Source: Neelides folsomi
Taxonomy: Eukaryota; Arthropoda; Collembola; Neelipleona; Neelidae
Assembly: GCA_034687125.1 (NCBI GenBank)
Contig: JAQGBZ010000013.1
Coordinates: 248,001 to 312,000, forward strand
DNA: 64,000 bases
Direction of reading: 5' to 3'
Of the stretch, positions 54,043-64,000 are shown piece after piece; within the stretch, counting starts at the first letter, position 1; each line of letters opens with the position of its first letter. The notes under the pieces were generated by a model. That model saw only the letters and a list, made by a program, of their open reading frames with translations, was not told the DNA's origin and did not search any database. Position numbers and translations under genes: made by a program.

Positions 54043-54251
54043 AAAGATTGGTCACCCATGCTGGGCTCCTCCATGCCATTCCAACACCTGCAGCCCTTAA
54101 TGCATTCTATTTAGCCCTCCTCCAAGTACGAAATTCCTCAAGAGCCTCATTGTATGGACCTTCCTTACTTTGGTTCAAAACACTGCCCGCTCTGTCTCCC
54201 GCATTCCTTCCCCCCATGGTCCTTCAAAGTCTTCAAACCTTTGAGAAATGA
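54043..54251 (+). CDS. Possible distant terminal exon of zfh2 (uncertain)
   Basis: If the GTAAGT donor at 34472 is used, the next exon must start with 2 nt completing a codon begun by G. At 54043, after AACAATAGGCAG, such a phase-compatible reading exists: E-RLVTHAGLLHAIPTPAAL and onward for about 69 residues, ending LPPMVLQSLQTFEK and TGA (54249-54251). An AATAAA lies about 160 nt further on (near 54408). The composition, rich in Leu, Pro, Ala and Ser, is protein-like. Against it: the intron would be about 19.6 kb, a 69-codon ORF is not rare in this window, and I do not recognise a conserved domain. It could be chance. Confidence 0.25.
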
Positions 54252-57200
54252 AGCTCAAAAGGAGAGGCAGTTCCTCTAATGAGGAAGACGTTTCAACTCC
54301 AGTTTTTCCATAAACCGCACATTCATTTTCAACTGGTTATTAAAAGTTTACGTGATTGTCCTGAGACCTCGGTGCTCATTACTTCCCCGCCGGGCCGCCG
54401 GGTGAGCTAATAAATATGCATGTACCTATTCTGTACTCACGAATATGTTAGTTAGATATTTTACACGGCCTCATGCATAAAAATAACACTTTCTTGGATC
54501 ATAAATCCCTTCGTGAGGACATAGCAGGGCTGGTGGAGGAGGGCAGGGCCTCGTTCATTATAATGCCCTAAAATACACTTTTCTTTGGGAAGACGGGAGA
54601 CATTAGAAGGAGGGAGAGGTTAATTGCCTTTAAATTTACACACTCCGCTCCCTGGACGGCGAGAGGAACGGAGGAGTTATTTTGACAGGGCGAGTAAAAG
54701 AGAGCCCATAAATACACCCATTTAGCATAATGAGATAGCCTTTACAATACTGCAGAATCCACAGAGTAGATAACCTCTCTACAGATTACGTATGACGAGG
54801 GGGGAAGGGCAATTACGGAAATTGAAAACTCCTCACACACAGTGTGAGGACAGCGGAGGAGCCCATGCAGGTATCCGAATCGGCCCAGCTGAGATCATTA
54901 CTTTAAGTAAGCCCAATTTATTATATGGACTCAACCTGCCTTCTCGCCGCTTTCCCTCTCTCCGGCGACAATTGCAGGAGCTGCCAAATATTTGTACTGT
55001 GCGCACGGCAATTTAGGGAGAATGGGGAGGAAATCCACTGTATTTCCCCCAAGTTAGAATTGAATAACTTTACGGAATTTGTATCATAATCGTAATTTTG
55101 TAATTTGGGGTGAGTGAGGTGGAGGCGGGCGGATGTAGAGATGATTCATGGGTAATTACTCTCTCGGCTGGATGTCTCAGGTTTAGTCAAGGTGTCTGTT
55201 CGTCTATTATGGGATGATTATGACTATGATCATGAGTCCGAATTTCCATCTAGATGCTCAGCTTTCCTACACCTCTTGCTTCTTTTTCTTATGGAGACGG
55301 CCATTAATGGGAAATTGCTCACTCCACACTTATTTTTTTCCAATGGGAGACTCGAGGAAGATCCATTACATTCTTACATCATGAGAACTCTGGCACTCCA
55401 TTCACACATTTTGACCATTTCTTTCAAAATAATTTCATTTCCTCTGCAACAAATGGATTCATCTCAAGTTTCATCGAATTTATTCTTAAGAATTATACAA
55501 ATTTTACATTTTGTAGAGATCACTTTTATCTTTTTCACTTCATTTTTCCCTTTTTATTGCTTCACTAAAATAATAACATTTAAAGGGTTGGAGTCTCTCA
55601 AGGAAGAAGCAAATAAATAATTTATAAATTTATATGGAATGTGAATGTAACTTCAAATCTCTCCAATATTAATATGCACATGTGTCAAATGCATCCCATT
55701 AAATGTTACTGCGTCCATACATTTTGCATTTTATTCTTTTCACAATTCCACTCTCCCACTTATCCTTGAGAGAAGGGTGAGCAGAATGGAATTAAATATT
55801 CATTCGCTGCTTCCACGTTCAAGTTGAGATTCCAAGTGGGGAAAAAATTTTGTGAGCATGAAATAACAGCCAGATGCTGAGGGTCGAAACTCTGCTAAAT
55901 ATTGGATCATCTCGCTTTGGTCAGGGATGATAGGAATCTCTTGTAAAGGCGAAGGGTTCAATTAGCCACCAACCCATACTCATTTGGGGAGAAAATAGTT
56001 TCATTAATTTTGAACCAGATTCATTGTCCATCAGTTTTCCTCCCCTAATTTTGTTCGAGCTCGTTAGCCGATTTAAAATGGAAAAAGTATTCTCTAGACA
56101 CTTCACCGCTCGGTCATAACTTTTCTGCTTCATCCCATGCTTATGAATGTTGGGTTCGAAAGTCAAAACTCAAGAGGACGCAGAATAATTGGACAGTCAT
56201 ACATGGCTTTGAGATGGGAATTGTACTTCATTGTATCCATCCATGTAAATAAAGATATAAATATTATAGACTTGATATTTGATATGCGTGTGTATATATT
56301 TGCAGTGCATTATATGCATTTACTAAATAAATATAAGTATCTGTACGTACAATACATAAATATGTAGCGTTGGCGTTTGGGCATTGGAAGTTGTGGATAT
56401 TTGGCAAACCCTGGAAGGATTCCTGTGAAGGGTAGAGTCTCCCATTCCGGACCCGGGGTTTTTTATGAGTCCCATATCATTAATAGAGGAGAAATGAGAT
56501 CTTGCTCATCTCATTGCTCAGGGGTTCGTGAATATGGATATATAACTATATCAGAGGCACAAGTTAGACTCTTTATAGATAGGGGAGAAAAAAATCCATA
56601 AAAAAGTCGAGTCATACTCCTCCTCCAACTCCACTCAAAATCCTTCGACCCTACTCCCCCTCCTTTTACATTATTTTACAACTTATTTTCTTTTTAAATC
56701 AAAAACAATTTTTTCTGCAGAAACTCTTTTTTCTAAATAATTTGTTGGCAATTATGTTTATATATGTTTATATTTTTAAATGGATTATTCAAAGATTATT
56801 AAATGAGCGTATAAAAATTCTTTGTATACAGACCGTTTTTAAAGTACGGACAAATAGGAAATAAAAAATAGTATCTATGAAAATTAAATGCAATTATATT
56901 AACTTTCTTAAACAATTTTACAAAAATGAATTCATTTTTCAAATCTTTAAATGGAAAGGAAAAAACAATTGAGCTCAAGTCGAACATTTGGTAAGTAATA
57001 GAACAATCTACGTTGTTTAAATTGACATTCTTATAGTAACTGTGCTATTCCTATTTGTCCTTACTTTATAAACCCTATGTATTATGAGTTTGGAATATTC
57101 CAAACTCATAATACAAATGATTTAATCTTTTTATATTGGTGTATACTAGTGAGTCAGTGTTGAATTAATTCAACTAAAAAATAATTTTGTTTAATCGTCT

Positions 57201-57872
57201 GCCTTTGAGTTAATCTCTCTCAAATAATTATATTGTGTGTTATACAATTTCATACCAGACAGTTTGATTAGAAATAAGAGCAAGTTAGATGAAGCTTAGA
57301 GATATTTCTGAGTGAATAGAAGCTCCTCTATTATGATTCAATTAAGGTCCATTAAGTATTAATTGACGGTGGGAACAGAGAGGCTGTGTAGGTGGGCCGA
57401 AATCGAGGTGTCTTTTTGGCTACAGGGAAATAAGAATTAAGAGGCGGAGGAGCGTGTGGAAGGCATTAGGAAAAAGGGAAGAGACGTGAGGTGGATTCCA
57501 AACTCCCGTCCCCGACAAGTTGAGGAAAGGAGGAAATCGGCGTGTAAGCTCCTTAAGCGATTAGCCCATCTCCTTCCTCTCGATGAAATTAGAGGAGAAT
57601 GAAACAATTAAGAGCCACTCGTGGAGAAACAAAGTGGAGAAAGCAACAGGGTTTACCGGCTCCCTTCTCGAAACCAACTAATTTCCACATTCTTCCTCTT
57701 ATCTCCCGCTTCCACTCGCCTTCTCAATTATTTTAATTGCTACTTTCTAAAACATTCATTCAAAGAAAATAACACTTTGCTCTCCTACTTATTTTTAAAA
57801 ATACCTAAGATTGTTTTTTATAAAATGAATAAAATGATATATCAAACTTAAAATACTTTACTACATAGTATA
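54252..57872. other. Downstream non-coding region with AT-rich block and palindrome
   Basis: No gene was recognised. An AATAAA lies near 54408 and a small hairpin with 9-bp arms at 54830-54850. An AT-rich stretch runs at about 56180-57320 and contains the 38-bp palindrome. A purine-rich segment follows before the transposon relic. Confidence 0.55.
57078..57115. repeat. Perfect 38-bp palindrome without spacer
   Basis: The left arm TGTATTATGAGTTTGGAAT (57078-57096) is followed at once by its exact reverse complement (57097-57115). All 19 pairs match, and the pairing stops at the next base on each side. The centre, GGAATATTCC, fits two head-to-head nGAAn units of the heat-shock-factor type. It lies in an AT-rich block about 760 bp before the transposon relic and shares no sequence with that element's ends. 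Confidence 0.95.
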
Positions 57873-58437
57873 CAAGGTGGCTCAGCGTTAACTGAATATT
57901 TTGATCATCCCTAACTTTTTTTATTTTTTAACACAATTTTCTCATATACTATCATCATTTGCTCAATGCATCAGACAACTAAAATAATCTCAACATGTGA
58001 TTGCAGCCCCATTTACTTCAACACAGCGTTTCAAACAACCTTTGGAATCTTCTCAAGCTATTTTACATAAAGCATAAAGAAGCGGACATTCCACTGAACG
58101 ATTGGACAATTCCAAGTATGAGCTCCACAAGGATTAATGGAATTTTGTAGACATTGTTGTTCTTTACATAACCCCAAAAGAAAAAATCGAGTGGTTGGGG
58201 ATGGGATTGTCCAAGCGTTCAGTGAAATACCCGTTGCTAAATGAACTTGGGAGGCTGTCGAAGATCCTTTTCAACGCTGCGCTGAAGCTAATGGTGCTCA
58301 AACCACAAATTAAGATTAATTTTCTAGTTGTATGATGCATTGAGCATATAATGATATTCTTTGAGAAAATTCAGGTAAAAAATATAAAAATTAGGGATGA
58401 TCAAAAATACTTAGTTAACGCTGGGCCACCCGACATG
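57873..58437. mobile_element. Mariner/Tc1-type (IS630 superfamily) foldback derivative
   Basis: A 565-bp element is flanked by TA on both sides (57871-57872 and 58438-58439). Its ends are inverted repeats that start GGTGGCTCAGCGTTAACT on the left and, reverse-complemented, GGTGGCCCAGCGTTAACT on the right. The similarity continues inward for about 230 bp on each side (57873-58113 against 58203-58437), leaving a loop of about 90 bp. On the minus strand, 58188-58141 reads DFFFWGYVKNNNVYKI, the C-terminal signature of mariner/Tc1-like transposases, where D is the last catalytic residue. On the plus strand, 58251-58313 reads EAVEDPFQRCAEANGAQTTN and stop, the transposase tail. Both arms therefore derive from the 3' end of the transposase gene, pointing outward. 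The 5' half is absent, so the element cannot move itself. Confidence 0.85.
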
Positions 58438-61400
58438 TACCTACTATTCAATTCGTGTATGAACTTTATTATTATAAAATGTACATTAAATTGTACGTGA
58501 ATATAAAAGTATTTGAACAGTGAGGATTTGAAAACTAAATTGAATCTAATATGTAGAAAGATAAAAGTTTGAATTCCGACCCGACCTATCCTAACAAATC
58601 TTTTAAAGGGTCCTGAAGTTTCCGGTCAGCCTTTTGATAAAGATAAGACCTCTATTTGCTCAAGTACCTCGAGTTAACTCATTTGAAAATAATTCATTAT
58701 TATGAGAATATGAACTAAGAATCGGTCACGTTGATCTTCCTCGTGTGGGGAGTTTCCTCATGCGTTATCTCTATCATTTGGATTTATTTAAGGAAGGAGG
58801 GGAGAATTAAAAGTCCATTTGTTTTCATGGCGGGATGCGAGGAGTGTGTAATGAACGACTAATATTTGTTTGGTGTTGTGGCCCTGGTAGATCTTGGGTG
58901 ACTCTGGGGAAATGACAATGTTCAATTTGGTCACAAGAGATTTTCTCAAAAGTTTTAATTAGACATTACGAGGGTGGCAACTGGCAACCAAAGTGGGCAG
59001 TGGGCAGTGTAAATAATTTGCGGTCTCAGCGGAGGCGACAGACAATGAGTGAGAAAATCGGAAGTTTGTCTCTTTGCTAATAGTGTGAGGTTCCATATAA
59101 CATATATCATACATATATTACATGCATACATATGGTAGCGAAGCCCGTGGTCGGGTAGTTGGCTGAAATCATTATGAGCGCAATATCGTGAGCTAATAAA
59201 CGGAATCAGTCTGCCCTTCCTTGCCACGTAATGAGAATGAAGGGAGGGCAGCGGGCTTAATTCCGCGGAGAGTTCTCTCATAGAGGGAAAGTGAGATAAT
59301 TTGGGTATGTGAGGAGGAGGTGGGATCGGTCATTAGGGACTCCGCATTATCTCCACTCAGCCTCGGTTTTTACTTTATTTCTTCCCCAAAGTGAGGCGGC
59401 CGGGAGCGAAGGGAAGAGTTGTAATTGAATTAGCGAGGTTGTATGAACAGGATCAAAGAGTATACTCAAGTGGCTTGTAATTGAATCTCCGACTTCTCAG
59501 CTGGATTTTCCGGGGATGAGCTAAAGTCTTCGTTAGGGTCGTCTCTCCCTAGGTGAGAAATGGTAGAGGAACAAAGTGTCGTTTTCCTTCACCTTTCCAC
59601 CCCATTTTATTTTGAACCATCACCTCGGGAGCTTTGGAAATAACAGATCCTCCCTTTCCCCGATCCATTGAAGGGAGTTACATAAGGAGGACGAACGTCT
59701 CCTCGCCCTTTGTTGATTTTTGACTTTGAGTTGGGATGACGGGGAAGGGATGGACTCCCATTGATGAATCCCCCGTAAGAAATGCGCTGGAGATATCCTC
59801 ACTGCCCTTTATTCAATGTACGATTAGTGATTCCGCTAGAATAACTCTCACTCCTTCCTCCTCCCAAAATCCTGAAACTACTAATAAATATATTCCCCCG
59901 TTGCCCTCGACTTCTCGAGTGAGAAAAGGTCTCCTCTTAATTCTTATTCACACACAGACACACCTGAGTTTCTCGCCCTTCTCTCAGGACTCGTGGGTGG
60001 TCGGCTTCACCCAGTTCTCAACTTATTCAGATCCGCATCCTTTACATATGCTTTATAATATGTAGTTATTATACACACACATACTAAAAATTCGTGATGG
60101 CCATGCTCATTTATTCTCATCGGCTCATCTTCGACGGATTATAATGTGGTCATCCACGGAATACTCCATAGACCAGAGCATAGGAATCGGTATTGAGTTA
60201 CTCAAGATGAGGGAAGTTATTGATTCTAGAAAATTCGTTGGGGGGAATGAAGAGGCGAGAAAAGTAATAATAATAATAACAATAATGGAGAAGTGAGAGG
60301 GTAAGACGTGATTTTTGTCCCGAGCCAATGAATAATAATGACTCTAATGAAAGGGCCCTACCTCAGAGTTTATTTTACATATCATTACTTTCCCCACAAA
60401 TCCTTCCTTTATTATTATGCTCCCTCTCTAATCCTCCTCGACTCTCGCATGTCCCTTTTTAAATTTTAATCATCTACCTTGCTAGTAAATACTGCTCGAG
60501 TCCCGACCAGGGTGGTTTGAACATTCTCATTATATCTCTATCTTCCTCCCACGTCCATTTATTGATAGTTAAACTTGGAAGATTACACATGAGCACATCT
60601 GGTTTTCTCGAAAAGATCCAAGAGGGAAAAAATGGTTCTTATTGTATTGAGCGAAGGGAAAAGGTGAACTACATTAAACATGAGTCTTCACGACCTGAGC
60701 TCGGACAGTATTTTGGAAATGAAAATGAAATTTACTGCGTCTTAAGAATAGAAGAAAAGGTGGACATTTTTCATTTGTCATCTCTCAGAGTTTTAGTCAC
60801 AACAAGAGAGGTTCTTTGGAGAGAGTTAAAAGGTCCTTTTGAAACCTCTGAATTTTTGGCTTCCGGAAAAGAAATCTCAACGAAGACTTTACAAAATATG
60901 TATGTTAAAATGGTAAATATAAATTATAAAGGTCGAAGTGGAACATGTGGAGGGATAAATAAATGTATCCATGTGATCTGGGTATATTTTGAGCTCTGGA
61001 CTTGTTGAGGTCAACTGGCTGTGAGAGGAGGAGTTAACAATTACACAGCAGGACGGTTGGTGAAAGAGATTTGTTTGATGGATTAGATTAGATCGTTTCC
61101 TTCTCCGGCTCTAGCTCTATGACAAAGATGGATTATCGCGTCTTAACAGAGGGCAAGATCCACTTCACATTCTCCCCACAATTCCCTAATGAGAGGCAGA
61201 GCAAATTGAATCCAAGCCTAGGATTTCATTAGTGAATAATTAAAAGGGGAGCCTCACGAATGCCCACGATGATGGGATGCATAAATCAAGGCGAGGAGTT
61301 GGAAGGACTTCTCTTTTAATTGTGCCCCTTTTATGGGCAGAAGAGCTATCAAGAAGAATCTCCTTTCCTCTCAATTTCTCGCTCTGCCAGATAAACTAAT

Positions 61401-64000
61401 TAGGGGGAACTTGTGTGTGTGAGAGCTAATTGTGACTCTTTAACTCACTTAATTAGCCTCCCCGCTAATTTCCCGTCGAACGGACAAACACCGTGGGCCC
61501 TTCAAGAACAATTTAAACAAACCACGTCAAATCTTAACCCCGGGACTCAGGATAAGCACAGAGGAGGTTCAAAAGCAAAGCGAGGATAAATTGAATGGGG
61601 TTTGGCACGCGATTTCCTCCTCCCTTTTACATCCATTCTGGCCTATACCATTTCTCTCAATGAATTCTGAATTGCGTTGTTTATATTCCATACAGAGTAC
61701 AGACACATTAATAAAATTTCATTCATTAAACTTCCATCATTTAGAATTTTACCGTGTTCTTCCTTTTTTCACCAAGGAATAACCTTATGGATATTAGAAC
61801 ATTAGTTAGGCTCATATAAGAAATTATATTGTATAAGATTTAAGAGCATTTTGATAAATTGCGCATGAACTGACCAATTGTTCAATTAAAATGAGAAGAT
61901 GGGATTCAACGGTAGTGGCCCATTTGAAAAAGAGTTAAATACAATGGAAAGATATTAAAATGAATTTATGGTGCAGAAATGGTCATTGCACGAGAAAATA
62001 CATTTTGAACACCATGTCTCATTTCTCCTTGTCTGGTTAGAATCTAGTTTAAATTAAAATAAATTCATCTTCAGTTACATCAATGGAAAAAGGAAACATG
62101 AAGGGAGCTGCCGCAGTTGTGAAGGAACACGATGTGCGGAGATGGGGGGAAGACTCGAAGTTTGGGAAAGATATTTTTTTCTTGGATGTAATATGACAAC
62201 AATAATGTGGACTAATCGCTAGTTCTTTTTCTTTCGTCTCGCCCTTGGCTGGTCAGGAGGAGAATGTGAATAAAAGTTGAGGTTCTTGAGTTGGATCTTT
62301 TCGGACTCTTCTGCATTTCTGTAGGCAGAGCGTGCCAAACGATGTGAAACTGACGAGACCTCCTGGAGAGCCCGTTTCCTCCGAATTATTCAGCTTCCTT
62401 GGATAAAAATGAGGCAATTTGCCTGATTGCTATAGAGAAAGACAATTTTCGCACTCACTCAGCTCCTCTTTCTTCTCCTCCTCCTCTCCCCTTTCATCTT
62501 GAGAAGGTCTCTCTCAATAATGCGAATCCCCATATACTCACCCACCGCCATTCTCAATTGGGAACTTCTCTTTGTGCTCTCAGCTCCATTCCTCGAACTT
62601 CAAATAGGAAATTTATCGAGTCAGCTTTTTAAGATTAAATCTCGCCTCAAATCTAAATACATGGATGAAGGAAGGCTTTATGAATTTCCATAAATCTCAA
62701 CATAAAAGACCTCATAAATGTTGAGAAAGAAATGCGCAATGAAGACGGGGCTCTGCAAATACTCTGAGACTCATGACAACGAATTTCTATGCAGATCCAA
62801 AGTACTCAGAGTATGGAGGGTGAAGGATTCTAAGGGGAAACAGAAGGAAAGTTCGTAATTAAAAATCCCTTTTGTCCCATTTAATTGTTAATGAAATGGA
62901 AGATGATGTTGAATGTGGGCAGAGAGGTAATAGGATCGGAGGTCGTAAATTAAATAAAGAATGGAAAACGCATGGCGAGAGGGTGGAAAAATGTGTTCAC
63001 TTTCGGGGTTTGACGTTCGGATCGGGTGCTTTTCCGCCTCCTTAATAAAAAGGATCATAATGGGACATAATGGGGGCTATTGGGGAAGAAGCGAGAATTT
63101 TAATTAAAATTACGTGTGCCCTCATTCCCTTCCAAGATTTTGGTAGAGTGGATGAGAGTCAATGGCGGGAGTTCGTTGTGAAAAAAAGTCTCCCCTCTCA
63201 ATCCGCTCGTCCATGAATATTCATTCCCCTCATTATGACTCTGAGCAGTGAAAGAGCAATCAAAGTGTGGAAAAAAACCTGGGGGAGTTTCCGACAGGGA
63301 CAATGCATAAACAGATGCAGATGTTATGTATGGGTAATAGAGATGGAGGTTTTGATTCAAGAGCTCCAGCAGCAGCTTCTTGTCTGGCTAAAGAGGGAGA
63401 AGTGATGCTCTCAGTGTGAAACAAAGGTTCCCCGAGGAGGTACTTTACCCCCTTCGCATTTTAATTGAACTTCACCCTCATTGTGTTAATTCGAGTTGGT
63501 GTATGAGGGAAGGTGGACGAGGGAGTGGAACCAATGGCTTATCAAATCAAAATTACAAATGATGAGTCTCCCAGTCCCACACATTTTAACTGACCGCCGC
63601 GACGCTCATTCACATTTATTTATAACGTCCCTATTGTGTTGTAAATTGAATCCACGACTTTTATTTCCTCCATTTGGTGAAGAGGTGAGTCGTGGAGCCG
63701 GAGAGCTCAGACTCATTGTGAGGGACGAGACGGTCCTATTAACATGCATGATTGCTGAGACAGGTGAACTACAAATCGAAAATTCAATTACATCTTTGTA
63801 TTAGATTAGCATTTGAATCTCTCACAGGTTATAAATGTTATTTACTCTTAACTGCGAGAGTGATTTTAAATAATTCTTATGTATGTGGTTGAATTCAATT
63901 ACTCCTCAAGTCCATCCGTTAGGAAAAGGCAGTGGCTGTGCGGAGATGGAGAGTGAAATTGCTCGCTCGGCCCATGTGCTTACATTACAATTTAAGGAGA
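58438..64000. other. Downstream non-coding region to the window end
   Basis: Unique sequence of mixed composition with one 163-codon ORF (60517-61008, plus strand) that resembles no family I know, a short TAA repeat and short CA-type runs near 59950 and 60070. No exon or RNA gene is supported. Confidence 0.5.
60264..60287. repeat. Short (TAA)n repeat
   Basis: Five TAA units are followed by CAATAAT in non-coding sequence. A similar short AAT run lies at about 11867-11882. Confidence 0.75.

Noticed and set aside
54830-54850. Hairpin with 9-bp arms and a 3-nt loop
   Set aside because: Hairpins of this size are common by chance, and there is no poly-T run or microRNA-like precursor around it.
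60517-61008. 163-codon ORF on the plus strand
   Set aside because: It is the longest ORF outside zfh2 on that side, but its length is about what chance gives in 64 kb on two strands. No domain or motif was recognised and no splice or promoter signals support it.
1-64000. tRNA, rRNA, CRISPR or well-known microRNA genes
   Set aside because: Reading both strands for tRNA T-loop motifs, regularly spaced repeats and a few well-known microRNA seeds gave nothing convincing. A covariance-model search would be needed to exclude small RNAs fully.

Overview
The window looks like a developmental-gene locus of an animal, most likely an arthropod. It carries one recognisable protein-coding gene, on the + strand, split by canonical GT/AG introns. 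The gene is a giant zinc-finger-homeobox transcription factor, the orthologue of Drosophila zfh2 and vertebrate ZFHX3/ZFHX4. The arthropod call rests on overall resemblance to zfh2 and on an arthropod-type mariner/Tc1 relic. The species cannot be named from the sequence.

Layout. 1-20438: about 20 kb with no convincing gene. It holds an AT-rich block (about 2640-6300), a possible untranslated leader exon (3565-3703), a GC-rich island (about 7450-8260) and a second AT-rich block (about 17100-18590). 20439-34479: the zfh2/ZFHX body. A leader acceptor at 20438 and two tiny upstream ORFs come first, followed by coding exons 20500-23486, 23634-23806, 27317-33091, 33360-33511 and 33874-34471. Splice sites and reading phase agree at all four joins, giving about 3,228 residues with roughly 23 C2H2 zinc fingers, four homeodomains and a double CtBP-binding motif. 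34480-64000: about 29 kb, again without a convincing independent gene. It has an AT-rich 3' flank, a (TTA)n microsatellite, a perfect 38-bp palindrome (57078-57115) and a 565-bp foldback derivative of a mariner/Tc1-type transposon (57873-58437). One phase-compatible ORF at 54043-54251 could be a distant last exon.

Interpretation. A single very large transcription-factor gene in a roughly 50-kb setting of non-repetitive, gene-free DNA is what is expected of a regulatory landscape. The blocks of moderate GC that alternate with AT-rich stretches are candidate enhancers, but only comparison with related genomes can show that. No CRISPR array, rRNA, convincing tRNA, retrovirus-like element or toxin system was seen.
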